64,000 nucleotides of DNA from Pyrus communis (taxonomy: Eukaryota > Streptophyta > Magnoliopsida > Rosales > Rosaceae), in assembly GCF_963583255.1 (NCBI RefSeq), contig NC_084813.1:1241001-1305000 (forward strand). Reading direction: 5' to 3'. Position numbers and translations under genes: made by a program. The notes below the pieces were generated by a model, which was not told the DNA's origin, ran no database searches, and was given only the letters and a program-made list of their open reading frames with translations. Positions 25,213 to 38,000 of this stretch are shown piece after piece; the stretch's first letter is position 1, and each line of letters opens with the position of its first letter.

Positions 25213-26448
25213 CTATAAACATGCGATCAGATTTTCCTTCCTAGATTTAAGAAGAGGGCCTTGATCCTTTTGTTGCTGAGTTGTTAGTCGATTTACTAAT
25301 CTGTCCAAGGCTTCTTTCATCCACCAATGCTGACAAACTTCTCTTGCTTCTTCAACACTCATCTATTTTTCGCCATCATTTCCGAATTAAGTCAGCAATT
25401 ATATTACATTAACTGGATAAAATAATTGGTCAAATTAAACATGCACATCAAAAAAAACATACCCAAATTCTTTGCCTGAGGTTCTTCTCTGGCCAGAAAT
25501 CCAATTGCTCCTGAACAAGTAAAGGGAACATGTAGCCTTCGTAGTGAGAATCATGGCTTTTGCTCTTGAAAATCCATTTACCCAATTCACGCTGCAAAAA
25601 AAATAACAAGAACATCAAAATTATGGCATTTCCTAAATCAATTGTAACAAGCTAGCTAATCAACTAAAGACGAGTATTGCTACTTGAACCACATTTACTG
25701 ACCACATTGCTGATCACCTCTCTAATATGTGCGGATCCCACATACACTAATAGGATCCGCCTCTATCATAGAAGAGGTGATTAGTGAGTAAATACGGTAC
25801 AAATAGCATTACTCTTAACTAAATAAGTAACAGAGAAGATCATCGCTAACCTCAACGAGTCCCCGTACTCCTGCTTCCTCTAGCGTCTCTCGTTCCGCTG
25901 CCCCTTCCTTGGATTCGTCTAGTTCCCATCCTCCCTGTTGGGATTAATGGAAAATTTGTATGATTTAAACTGAACTAATTACTGCAACAAATCACCATTA
26001 ATTTGATAGAGAAGAAGATTAGGGTACCTTTGGAAAGAGCATCCCCTTTCCCTTCTGCGAGCTAATGACTAGAACTTCAAGTTCTTGTACATCATTCTTT
26101 AAGGGAGTTTGCTTGGAAGCTTTATATCTATACGGAATACATCTGCACAAACAGTACAAAGGGCAATACCTCCATCAGTAACCAAAAGCATAATTTTTCT
26201 TCGTTAATATAAGCGATATTACTATTCTAAGTTATACTAAGCGAACAAAGAAGGGTTTAAACTCGGGACACAAAAGGTTGAAGAAGAAGATGCCCCTCCA
26301 CTATTAAGTAATGTGGCAGATATACAAGTTGAGAGAGGGAGACTAACCCTACAACTTGGCGATGACCTTTGCTGTAACGCTGCATATGCCTTCCAGTGCG
26401 AGATACCAAAGCAGCGACCATGTTTTCTTGGGGTATCAAAGCTACCAT
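25213..26448 (-). CDS. NUDT17: Nudix hydrolase, NUDT17-like
   Basis: Five exons on the minus strand (26348-26448, 26028-26142, 25851-25934, 25463-25591, 25213-25362) join in frame to 192 residues with GT-AG introns. The Nudix box spans residues 73-95 and fits G-x5-E-x7-RE-x2-EE-x-G: G73, E79, R87, E88, E91, E92, G94. These acidic residues bind the metal ion that hydrolyses a nucleoside diphosphate linked to another moiety. The upstream SRTGRHMQRYSKGHRQVVG block and the downstream WPEKNLRQRIW and CQHWWMKEALD blocks are hallmarks of the plant NUDT17/18-type subgroup. The substrate cannot be told from sequence. Relatives include short predicted-mitochondrial forms, but the N-terminus here gives no strong targeting signal. 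Intron 3 contains a MITE (25672-25814), and intron 1 contains a repeat fragment also seen at 29680-29770. The ATG at 26448 is the first in frame with the conserved block. Confidence 0.93.
25672..25814. repeat. MITE inside Nudix intron 3
   Basis: A 143-bp element with inverted ends: GAGTATTGCTACTTGAACCA at left, and at right CGGTACAAATAGCATTACTC, its near inverse. GGATCC-containing halves face each other in the middle. It leaves the splice sites untouched. Confidence 0.8.
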
Positions 26449-26780
26449 GTTTTGTTTCAGATAGATTCTTGCAAGTTAGAAACCAAACCAAACCCACCCT
26501 TCGTTTATAAACAAAAATAAGAGGAAAGTTTCCAAAAACAAAAAAACAAAAATAAGAGGAACAGAATCTTTGGAAAATCAGAAAGTTGTACAGTATTGAA
26601 ACCAGAAAAATATATTATATTTTGTTTTATATTTATTGCTGACCACTAGTAATATATAAAGGAAATGAAAAATTAGACATATTGATGGAGGATCCTGACT
26701 TCCATGTGTTCTGTTATCCAAAAAAAGGACAGCTGACCTACTCGTGCCATCCCATATAATTAGGTCATTTTTAATTAAGA

Positions 26781-26932
26781 AAATGAATGAAAATAATTAG
26801 AAAACTTTGAGTTTTAACGATAAGGATAAAATAAGAAGTAAAGTAAATAGTATCAGAATTGATTTTTTAGTGTAAAAATATGATTTTTCGTCAAAGTAAA
26901 CAGTACTGGAAGTTTTTCGTTAAAATTCCCTT
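26781..26932. repeat. Dispersed repeat family A, copy 2 (inverted)
   Basis: It contains AAACTTTGAGTTTTAACGAT, then TTTTTAGTGTAAAAATATGA and an end near TTTTTCGTTAAAATTCCC. This is the reverse complement of the copy at 14744-14902. Confidence 0.8.
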
Positions 26933-27460
26933 TTTAATTGGGATGAGCGCGGTTCAGTTTGAGTTTGTTTAATATAAAAAATACAATCGAATTAACAAAC
27001 ATTTAGCTGTTCAATTTGATTTGGTGTTGACGAATGCCATAATTGAAATATTACCATACCAAATTATTGTTAATCGCTTTGGTTCAATCGGTCTAAGAAT
27101 ATTCTTTTTTTTTAGTACATCGATATTTTTACATTAAGGAGAGGGGGTTCGGCTAAGCCACACAATGGACAACCTAATTTGGTATCGAATTCGTCATTCA
27201 CGAGATTCGAACCTAAGGCCTCTCACTTTCAAGTAAAGAGGAATACTACCAGACCGTAATATTGAATTATGGTTTAAGAATATTCTAACATATAAATAAA
27301 AAAGTCATCACATTTCAAGAGTTTTAATTTTCTAAACATCCACACATCTAACACATTAATTCGACCAAAAGATTAAATTTTTCAGAACATTATCAAGTCC
27401 AAATACAACTAGAACTTAGTATCAATTAAATAAAATATCATACTAGCAAACAATATAGAG

Positions 27461-27619
27461 AGTTTTAACGAAAATATCACGGTACTGTTCACTTTAACGA
27501 AAAATCATATTTTTACATTAAAAAGTCAATCCTAGTACTATTCACTTTTTAAGCCCTTTTTATTTTATCCTTATCATTAAAACTCAAAGTTTTCGAACCT
27601 TTTTTATTAGTTTTCCTAA
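27461..27619. repeat. Dispersed repeat family A, copy 3
   Basis: It has AGTTTTAACGAAAATATCAC at the start and AAAACTCAAAGTTTTCGAAC near the end. It has the same orientation as the copy at 14744-14902. Confidence 0.8.
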
Positions 27620-27829
27620 CAATTTATTGGTTACAATCTTATACTTCAAGAGTTTTTTGATCTAAAAATATTTTCTCTAAAGGCTCTTTCATTTTAAAAG
27701 TACTTCCAAACAAGTCTTATGTTTAACCCTCCAAAATATTTTTTACATATAATTCATGCTCTTTTTTTTTCGTCTCCAACAATAATTTGATAATGTTCTG
27801 AAAAATTTAAAGAGATTTGGTCATGTGAA

Positions 27830-28870
27830 TTTTTTTTTCCTTCTTTTTTTATTTTTTTTATTTTTGCGCGTTAGGCTCGTGGAATACACAGCATGTGAGA
27901 GGCACGTTAAGGGACAAAAAAGGTATGGTGGGTCCCGCAGTGCAGCACATTTAGTGCAATTGACGGGTAGGCGGCATGGCCCTTTTATAGTCGTTGGATT
28001 TTTAAAGGTAAAAAATCTGGACCGTGGCTTTCAATGGTAAATAAAAAATATGAGGAGGCAAATAAAGTGTGGTGGGTCCCGCAGAGCAGCAACGGTCCAA
28101 ATCTAGCAGATATTTTTGGGGTTTCCCATCCTTTTAGTGTAGATTTAAAGAAAAAATATGTGACATTTTTAGGGTTAAGAATTAAAAAAAATAAGAAAAA
28201 GATATAGTCGTTGTGCCCACCTGGCACAATCTGGGTTGTTAAATTGCAAAAAGATATTAATCTAATGGTTCATATTAATTCAGTTAGATAAAATTTTAAA
28301 AAATTAAAAATACAGAAAAGAAAAAAAAGCAATTTCCTATAAATACCCAACCGTCCTCTTCCACCCTACATCACATCTCAATATTTTCAAAATTCATACC
28401 GGATCATAACACGTGACACTACATATTAGTTAAAAATCTGATCTAAAATCTATCTACAAAAATTATAATTTTGAATGATGACACGTGGAATGACGAGATT
28501 AGTTGAAAATCTTATCCGAAATTAAACGTAATATTATATTTTTATTAATTAAAAAATAATAATTTTTAATAACAATTGCCTGAACAATTCAATTACGATG
28601 TAAAAAAAGAAAACTAATGAAAAAATTTTGAAAATTTTGACTTTTAACGATAAGGACAAAATAAAGAGTAAAATGAATAATACCAAGTTTGACTTTTTTA
28701 ATGTAAAAATATGATTTTTCATTAAAATAAATAGTACCACATACTTTTTGTTAAAACTTTTATATAAAAATACACGCAAACTGTTACTATTCACTAACAC
28801 AATAATTGCCTATTGTCCAGTTGTCCGGGAAATTATTGCATTGAGGAGTGGACTTCCTCTTACGCCATAA
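27830..28870. repeat. Non-autonomous transposon-like segment, related to 14990-15650
   Basis: It shares GTGGGTCCCGCAG-type text in two places and the block TTTCCTATAAATACCCAACC. It includes the CACGTGACACTACATATTAG / GACACGTGGAATGACGAGAT tandem units also found at 474-720. The right end GGAGTGGACTTCCTCTTA is the inverse of the start near 14993. Family A copy 4 (28609-28760) lies inside it. No protein is readable. Confidence 0.5.
28609..28760. repeat. Dispersed repeat family A, copy 4 (inverted)
   Basis: It contains TTTTAACGATAAGGACAAAA and TAATGTAAAAATATGATTTT. Orientation is opposite to copy 1. It is nested in a larger repeat segment. Confidence 0.75.
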
Positions 28871-28930
28871 AAATGGAGCCTTTTAGACCAAGACTTGCTT
28901 TCCTACATGTGAAGGGTAGCTTTATCTAGA

Positions 28931-29124
28931 AGAGGATCCTCTCCTGAGCATAGGATGGGGATCATTCTGACCACAAAATCTAGACCGTTTAATTTTAATT
29001 CAACGGTTGAAATTATTATAACTTTTTAGAGGACTCTCTGTTTAGAGCCGTTAAATTAAAATTCAACGGTCCGGATTTCATGATCAAGAGGATCCTTATC
29101 TTGAGCTCATGAGAAGATCCTCTT
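28931..29124. repeat. Palindromic MITE with AGAGGATCCTC ends
   Basis: The left half has GACCGTTTAATTTTAATTCA and the right half has TTAAATTAAAATTCAACGGT, its inverse. It starts AGAGGATCCTCTCC and ends GAGAAGATCCTCTTC. It is non-coding. Confidence 0.7.
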
Positions 29125-29257
29125 CCGCTTTATCTAGCCAGCTTATTGCCACTCTTCATTAAACTTCTTGCAAATGATAAAAATATATTTTCTTTAAGTG
29201 CAAAAAATTAAATAAGAAATTTTAATAGTGTTTACCTAAGTAACATTATTTATAATT

Positions 29258-29405
29258 AAAACTAATGAAAAAGATTTAAAAACTTTGAGTTTTAACGATA
29301 AGGACAAAATAAAGGGTAAAACGAATAGTACCAGGATTGATATTTTAGTGTAAAAATGTAATTTTTCGTTAAACTGTACCGGAAACATTTCGTTAAAGTT
29401 CCTTT
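29258..29405. repeat. Dispersed repeat family A, copy 5 (inverted)
   Basis: It contains AAAACTTTGAGTTTTAACGA, TAGTGTAAAAATGTAATTTT and an end near CATTTCGTTAAAGTTCC. Confidence 0.78.
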
Positions 29406-31262
29406 ATTTATATCCTTACGTGTTGAAAAAAAAACTAAGGTTAATAGGTATAATTTTTGTTACAAGCAATTAAAATTTAATTGTTACATTAACCACATAG
29501 AAATTCAAAAATGATTCATGCAGCTAAATATCAGATTTAGTGTATATGAAAAATCGTAAGTTAAATGCACATGAAACATGGATTAATTTACGCCCTATTC
29601 TAGCAGTTTCAAGGGGTAATTTCAAATTTTCATTAGAAGGGTTCATCTCAACATACTTAACTCTCACACTTGGAATGAGAAAAAGTTTGAACTAGGGACA
29701 TGAGGAGTTGAAGATGAAGGCTCTAATCATTAGTAATCCACCACTTCCTAGATTGTTGACAATACTTTAGGAGTTGTCGAAATAGTGGAACTGTAAGAAT
29801 TTTGTTATAATATGTTTATATTTCTAAGTCCTACTTGTCGGATTACGCTGATATTTTTGGTACCTAAATAAACTCCACACATGTTGTCAAGATTTCATAG
29901 AGATAAGTTAATATGCCCTTAATACCACTATGATATTGTCCTTCAAATTGCATATTGCTACATACACTGCACGTTATATGTGCGGGTTTTATCACAAAAG
30001 TCTTGATATTATTAATGATAAAACCACTCAATTATATTATAACTTATTTTTCAAGTTTTCAACACACGAAAATATGCAAGTTCGGACATCAAATTGTTGA
30101 TTAACAATCGTCGTTATTCTGAGCCTTGAAATCAAACAGTATAAATTTTAAAACCCACCAGAAAATATGAGAGGAATCTCAAGATTTATTGAATGAGAAC
30201 TTATAATTATAATTGTTTTAGAGTTTGTTTTGAAATACTTTTAAAATGACGGAAAACAGTTTTGGTAAAATTATATTTTAGCTTTAAAAGCACTTCAAGT
30301 GCTTTTCTACAATTTGCTTGCTTTTCTACTATTATTCTATTTATGCGAATCTAAATCATATTGAAGGAGACTTTGAGGAACCATCAATTGGCCAAGTCAT
30401 GCTATGTAGCCAAAATAAAATCTTAAATATAATGAAGGAGACTCTCAAAGTCGCTATCAGCAATTGTGTCCACTTGTAAACTTTTAAAATCAATAATAAA
30501 GTCCACTTCCTAGAATACTGAAGAGGTTAAGGCTCACAAGTAACCATTTCTCATACGAAACTAATATCTTATTTATTTATTTATTTAGTTAAAGATTAAA
30601 GCAAAATATATAGTAAAAATAAGAAAAAAGAAAAGAAGGAAGGATTGGAATGAGGGAGTAGGGTAAAATATTATACAATATTAAAACTATAAATTAAGAT
30701 CTAAACAAACTTCTTTTCTTTTGACGTTTTTATTTTATACATTCTCCTTCGTTTCTCGATCATACATTAATGCTATTTATTTTTTCTTTTATATTTTAAA
30801 ATGAAAACTAACCATAAAATAAAATATGGCTGTCAAATAAAATGAGTCTGAGAACACTCCAAACTTTGTTCATTTTTCTTTAACAATTTGTGTCAGTTTT
30901 TGGGGCATCTTGAGTTAAATCTTTTGTTAATTTGGACTTGTGTAGATTGGAGTTTTCGTGGTGTTAGGTTTTCTTGAGTAGTTTCTTATTTTCTTGTCAT
31001 AAAAAAGGAATTAAAATAGTTAAATGTGAAAGTGAAATAGTTGTTGAAAAGAGTCGACCATATAATGATGACAATGAAATGAAGCAAACGGGGCCCCTTG
31101 TGAGTCATCGACACGTACTCGCATGCATGCCTCACCATTTGTTAGATAACATTAAAAAGTTAAAAAACAAAACAATCAAATGGTCCCCATTCCCCATCCT
31201 CTCTTTTCATTTTTGCAATTAGTGTTCATACAAATGGAATGAGATTTTTTCCTAATTTTTTT

Positions 31263-31428
31263 ATGAGGATTTTAGAGACTCTTAAATCGTGTTCGTTTAT
31301 TGTATATCGTATGATCATAAATTATTTTAAATATTTTTATTTAAAATTAAATATAAACATTAACTGATCAAAAGTAACCGCATACGATGAACAGACATAA
31401 TTTGAGGATCCAAAGAGGATCCTCATTC
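31263..31428. repeat. Palindromic MITE, second copy of the 858-1040 family
   Basis: CTTAAATCGTGTTCGTTTAT at left corresponds to ATCGTGTCTGTTTATCGTAT in the first copy. The right end is TTTGAGGATCCAAAGAGGAT followed by CCTCATTC. Confidence 0.65.
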
Positions 31429-32029
31429 ATACAAATGGTTTCATTCCCCATGCTCTGTTTTCACTGCTAGATATTTTTAAATTTTTAAATATGTTCTTAT
31501 ACACTGTATAAATTTTAAATTTTAAATTCATCTAATATTGATAAATAGAATAAAGGAAAAAATTTTCTTGCACATAAAGCATGCATAAGACTAAAAAGTC
31601 GTGCTCCAATATTCTAGTGAAAAGAATATTAAGTTATTATCCATGTGTACCCTCAATTCTAAATTATTGTAATTTTTTCTTTTAAAATAATTACTAGTTA
31701 ATTTGTTTCGATTTATCATTGGATTTTGAACATGATAGACAGTCAAGCTTAATTGTTATTTAAGTAATAAGAAAACAGAAACGATAAGGACATTATATTG
31801 TTTTTCTTTCTTAAAGTTTTATATTTTATTTTAATTGTTGAATTGAATAAATTAAATAATGGCGTGTAAATGTTTGTAGTTATCATTTCTCTTAAAAAAA
31901 AAAAATTTTGAGAGTTGAAAGCCCTTCCGATTCCCAAAGTATAGTTTCTAGAAGTTTAAAGATAGAATCATGGAAAGTTGTTTATCCTTTGATGGTTTAG
32001 TGTTTAGTTGTGTATCCATTGATACATTG

Positions 32030-32825
32030 ATGGTGCGTTTACTAATCCGTAATCAAATTGAGAGAAATTGAATTGAAGGGGAATTGAAATGAGGTAGAAT
32101 CAAAATCAAATTCCTGTTGAAATTGTTTACTAAAAATGTCTGAAATCGGAGTATGAATGATGTTGAGTCCATATAAGTTGTTTACTAATTCACTTCAATC
32201 GGAATAAAAACTAGGTTGATTACTATATTGCCATTACATAAATAAATTATTTTCATACTAATTAATTAAATTAAATTCTTAATTAAATTTATATAATAAA
32301 ATTCATCTATATAAGCATATATAATTAAGTTTTATTTATTTATTAAAAGATGGCAAGAATGATGTTGAATCCATATAAGTTGTTTACTAATTCACTTTAA
32401 TCGGAATGAAAACTAAATTGATGACTAAATTGCCCTTACATAAATAAATTATTTTCATACTAATTTATTAAATTAAATTCTTAATTAAATTTATATAATA
32501 AAATTATTTATATAAAAATATATAAATAGGTTTTATTTATTTATTAAAAATGACATAATGAGTGTCAAGTGAAGGGCAATGTTGGGATAATAAGAAATAA
32601 GTGAGGGCATAATAGGAATAAAAGATGCATTCCCGATTACCTTACCCTCAGGAATTCAAATACCTCACAAAACTAGGGAATTCCGTTCCTCCAATTTCAG
32701 GAATTGGGCTCCACCACTTTTTTTATTTCTTAATATTTAGTAAACACCAGAATACTCCATAATCAGAATTCAATTCCCTTTCCTTATTCCGATTACCCTT
32801 ACATAAATGTGCTATGAGAGTGGAT
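32030..32825. repeat. Non-autonomous element with internal 201-bp tandem duplication
   Basis: The ends resemble each other in inverted orientation (GGTGCGTTTACTAATCCGTA at left; CCGATTACCCTTACATAAAT at right). The centre carries two units, 32156-32356 and 32357-32557, each starting GAATGATGTTGA and each containing AAATTATTTTCATACTAATT. No open reading frame was seen. Confidence 0.65.
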
Positions 32826-33946
32826 CGTGAATTGATATGGTTGTAAATTCTAGGTTAAATCAAGTTTTTAATATAAAACAATATTATTTTTACGTTAATT
32901 CAATTTAAACGGCACATAATCAAACTCGAATGTGAGAGGTACACATCCAATTTAGACAAAGTAACTTCCCCTGTCCACATCATTTTTTGTTTTGTTTTTC
33001 TTAATCCCATCTGCTTTTTACACGTTATGAATGGCCCTTTTTTGGGTTGGATTTTTCCATCTTTGTTTCCATCTCCCTTTTTCCCATTGATCTAAGCCAG
33101 AGAACGACTCGTGACAGTGTGTGAACGCACCCAAGTTACTCCCACTAGAAGAAACCTTATCCAAGAGAAGTTTTATGGACGATTTGAAGCTTTCAAAACC
33201 TCTGGCCGAAACCTCTGCCTAACCTTTCCAATGTTCCAATTGAAAGTTAGCTACCACAAAAAATGCGCTTGTCCTTTGCGTTGAAATGGCAAGAGTCACG
33301 TCTCTCGAGTGTAAAAGCATCCTCGTCACGCCCACATGTCAAGAAGAGTACAAGTCTATCTATGTAATATCCTTTTTCTCTATAGGAAAAAAATGTATTT
33401 CCTTTTGTTTAAGTACATATAAAGTATGTTTTTTAAAGCTTAAATGGCGTGTTTGATATATATAAGATTAAATAAACTTCTACAGAGAAGATGTATATGA
33501 TTCTAGTTTTGTTAGTTCACTCCATGTTTAGTTTATTTAAGACTGATGATGAATGTTCCAATCCAGTCCTAAACCAGCCAAACAAACGCTCTCGAAATTT
33601 CTTTTGTTAATGCATTGTATTTGTGCATGCAGTAGAGTAGTGATGCTAGGGCCAACATGTTAAAAGGTGAATATATTCATGAATCCATTCCCTATGCATG
33701 TTACCATTTCTGTACTCTAAGCATCTTAGTTGTGGAACCACATTAAGCTAGCCAAACAAATCAACTCTTGTTCGTGATACACGATTCATGAATAAGTCGG
33801 CGAGATTCTCTTAAAAAAAACAAAGAAAAAACAAAAAAAAAGAAAAAGTCGGCGAGATATGTCGGCTAGGATTGAAATTTAACAACGCAATTGTTTTTTT
33901 TTTTTTATTGTTATATATGTATATACATCGTTATGGTACATGCATG

Positions 33947-34223
33947 CCAGGATCCTCTCCGGATCCAATTCCTTCTAGATTCTTCTTTTTTAAAGGCCGA
34001 GTTAGCGTCGTGGGTCTTTTCGGAGCTAGTTATTGACAACGTCGTAATAGTCATCGTCGACATACTCTAGTTCAACGTGTAGAAGTTTATCGATTAACAA
34101 ACAAAAAAAGTGAAGAAGAAGATGCGGAATTAAAGAAGGATTATTGAAGAAGAAGAAGAAGACGAAGCAAAAGCAAAACTGCAAAGAAGGAGAATTCGGG
34201 GATCCGAAGAGGATCCTCTCCCC
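33947..34223. repeat. Segment bounded by GGATCCTCTCC copies
   Basis: It begins CCAGGATCCTCTCCGGATCC and ends GGGGATCCGAAGAGGATCCT. The inside is rich in GAAGAAGAAG. Its boundaries match those of the other GGATCCTC palindromes, but the internal sequence is different. Confidence 0.5.
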
Positions 34224-35098
34224 ATGCAAGCTGGGGTTTCATGGTAGACAAGTCAGAGTATTTATATAGACCGTCGGAAAGTTAAGATTTCATCATAAAA
34301 ATTTGACATTATGAGGAGTAATTCAAATTACTTATAAATCCATGTAAAGTATTTAATGTAGAATTCTCTCAATATAAAAGACATTTTCTTTTCTTGTTGA
34401 ATCTCTCCACGTTACGTAACGATGGGATTTCTCCAATAGGCACATCACTAGGAGAAATATTTCAACACCTATGTGAGTCGGCACATGTGGTTTCCACCGT
34501 GACTTTTGGGTTGCAAGATTACCTAAACAAAACAAACTCTTCTGGAAAATGACTTTCAAGTTATCCCAAATCCCCAACAAACCTATCATATCAAAAACTG
34601 AAGCAAAAGTCTTAATATCTTTATCAAATCATAATACGATTGTCTTGTAGCCAAAATGATCAGTCAAATTGGCATATCTCTTCACTTTGATCCTTGACAA
34701 TGAAAACAACAAGTAATTCCTGAATTTGTCCACCGTAAATTATTTTAGTCATTTCTTAAAAAATCTGTTAATATCCTCATGGACCACTTCTATCACTTTG
34801 GTCCTCGACAATTAACAAACTTTCACAATCGGACCATAATAATTTACAGTAGACAGGAACCACTTCTATCAATTTTTATTGTCATGAACCAAAATAAGAG
34901 TTATGCCAATCTCAAAGACTAAAAAGCCTAATACATTTCCCCAGCCTATATATTACATTGTAAACCGTTAAAAGTTAAACAACCTGAGTAATGCAAATCT
35001 TAGAACTCCCATACGCACAACTATACAAAAACAGCAACCTAATTCGTTAGAAACAACCATACAACAAAATACATTGTTCAACCCACTGAATGAAGGAA

Positions 35099-38000
35099 CT
35101 AATCAGGTCCATCTGAGTCTTCATCAGATGTAACCTCCGAGCCTTCTTCCTCCTCTTCATCATCTTCATGGATCCTCAAGGCTTTATTAGCAGTCATCTT
35201 CGATAGTGCTGCAGTCTTGCTTGCTCTCTGTGAGCGAGCGCTTATTTTGACAAGATTATTAGGAACCACCGAGGTGGGAGAACTATCTTCATCATCTGAA
35301 GATGCCTCTTCAAGCGCCACTCGTCTTCTGGAACGGGCTGGTTTGGTTGAGCGAGGAGCTGGGGTTTGCGGCATTTCAACAGAAACATTGAAATCCAAGT
35401 TGAATTCTAGTTCTAACTTACCTGCAAAATATATATAAGCAGAAGAATTAGAAGAGATTGTGATCATAAACGAGCTCACATACCCACAGCAAACATACAC
35501 GAAAACTGCTTAAAATGATTGCAATCCAATATGTCATTTGTCAATGAAACAACCCTAGTAAGGTAAATCATCTTAATGAACGAATAATCCTTTGCATGGG
35601 GTTCCTAATAGCATGTTAAGGATTTTACCAAATATATGATTAGCTTGATCTTGCGACATTTCCTGATCTGGATGCCTATCTTGTGCCTTGAGATGGTCAG
35701 CCATCCGCCTTAACTCTTTGACAAGATCTTTCTCTGCTGATACAGATTCGACCACACGAATTAAAAGCCTCCTCATTAACTGGATTGCCTCTTGCTCTGA
35801 TAACCGGAAATGAAGCATGACAAGTACTCTGCATAATGCCGACACATATGCCTTCTCTGCAGGTGTCTTCTTTGTACCGAAAGTAGCAACCTAAATTAAG
35901 AAGATATCAGTAACTAAAATCATAATCACAGTTTCAGAGACTGGCATAAAGACCAAAGTTTTGGAAGTTGAAATATTAACTTATAGCTGCGGGCCAACTT
36001 AAGAAATAAAGAATACTACAGTTACCTCTGCGGCTATGCGTATGGCAAGCCCCTCCTCACCACACTCAAGTGGAGGTTCTTCTATCACTTCTGGTAGTTC
36101 CCCGGTATCATTTCCTTTCTCTGTCCCATTTTTATACAAGGGAGCCTGCATGATGTGCAGCATAAAAAGTGATACTTGGACTGCACGCTTACGCATATTA
36201 GAAACCACGGTAGCAGAACCTCCAGCAGTGCCATTGATACCCGGCCACATAGAACGCATGACTGGAAGGAAAGCCTTGGATATACACTTCTGCATCAAAT
36301 AAACACAGGATTTCAGGCTATTGGCATCATCTATTGATATGCTAGAGGCACCTCATGTTAGACAAATAAGCACTACTTGCCTTGTGATTAACTGCGAGGG
36401 AAGGGTAATTCTCAAAGAACACAGATAAACACTGTTTCAACCTGATGAAAAGTTGAGTACTAAATTAGAACAAGTTGGTTTTCTCCAAAATTAAATTGGG
36501 ATGATTATACTTGAAAAAAAAAGATACAGAAACAAATAAGGCACAAACGCTACCTCTGCAAGTCTTTAGATTCGTTGCTGAAGTACAAGGTAATGAGCTT
36601 GGATAAAAGTAATGGATGTAAAGAAGCAGGCATGCCTTGGTAATTCTCACTTAGAAGAAGAATTTTCGCAAACCCCTCACCAAGAGCACAATGAATCGAC
36701 TCATTTTCATCACTTGCTAAAGAATTGTCCCAATCATCTTTCATGATTCCAGCATACAAAAGATCTAGCAATTTAATGTTCGATATCCCATCTGTATCAG
36801 AAAGGTTTAAAGGACTAGAAGTTATATCATAATCTTGACATTGTGGTGAGCCGCCCATCACCCTATCAACTTCCTGAGGATTATGCCACATCCCAAGATC
36901 AAATAATGCCTTGCAAGCAACTATGCTAATTGGACCTGGTCCCTTAATAAATGAAAGCTTTAACTGCTTTACTAGTTCCTGGCTTGGCTTTTTCTCTAAC
37001 AACCCAAAAAGCCCAAGACACCTGACTGCAATCCTTTGGACTTCCAAGTGAGAATGTTTTGCCTGCAAATCACAATCAAGAAAGTTTGTAAACCCCTCGA
37101 AATAAAATAACAAGGAGAGGTGTTTTACTATGTTGTGTGGACAAGTAGAAATGTATAAAGTAAGCATATCATACGACATGCATAAAACGATGTCAAGCAT
37201 GCCTAAATGCCTTTCATTTACCTTAAAGTTGTTATACAGTAAAGAGACGAAATAGATTACACCTTAATAATTAGCCCCTCTGCTATCTCCTACGTTGGAG
37301 TGTAGGCAAGCACTACAAAAACTACACACTTGTTCCCAACTTTTTTAAATTTAAACCAAGTACATGAAAAAAGTTTATTACCGCTGGAAGCAATAACGAT
37401 TGCAGTAGTTCAGTAGGCTCAATAGCTTTCCCTTGAATCCAATGATATGACCTTGCCTTCTCCAAGCAAAGGCCGAAAACAGCAAGGCAGTGCATCCATT
37501 GCAGAAAATCCGCTGTTCTTTCCCTGCAAGGGCGAGCAAGTTCCTCTACAACCCCAAGAACAACTTCTTCAAATTCACCACTACCAGCATGCACCTTGCT
37601 TGCTAACCCAAACACCGCTTCAGCCCAATCTCTATCACCACCAAGATTTATTCCATCTCCTATAACAACCATGTTCCCACACTCATCAACTTCATGGTCA
37701 AAAGGCTTATGCAGAAGTTCCAGCACAAATGTACTAGCAATCTTCCGGGTTGTAACATCTGAAAAATCAAGCATTGCACCAAGCAATAGTAGCTGCCGAC
37801 ATGCAAAGCGATAATTTGGTCCTGATTAAGTAATTTCAAGTTAGGATATATAGTTGGATATAAATCAATGTTCTCAACCAAATGGAACTTGCACTCACCA
37901 GCATCTATGTGAGCTTTGACTAAATCTATATAATCAGAAATTGTTGCTGGTAGAATTTGCTCAAGAAGGTCACTGGTGTCTGAAGCTTCCGCCGCATATA

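Larger units (their letters stand above)
26449..35098. other. Long gene-free region dense in small repeats
   Basis: No gene is supported across about 8.6 kb. It holds four copies of repeat family A, a longer transposon-like segment (27830-28870), palindromes with GGATCCTC ends (28931-29124, 31263-31428, 33947-34223) and an 800-bp element with an internal duplication (32030-32825). Near 27120-27260 is a tRNA-like SINE candidate with GATTCGAACCTAAGGCCTCT. 29800-31000 and 32830-33940 are AT-rich, with nothing clear. 34690-34900 contains an imperfect repeat of GACCACTTCTATCA-type text. Confidence 0.55.

Noticed and set aside
34026..34589. Two minus-strand open frames before CAP-G
   Set aside because: One is made by the GAA-rich repeat segment; the other has no family resemblance.
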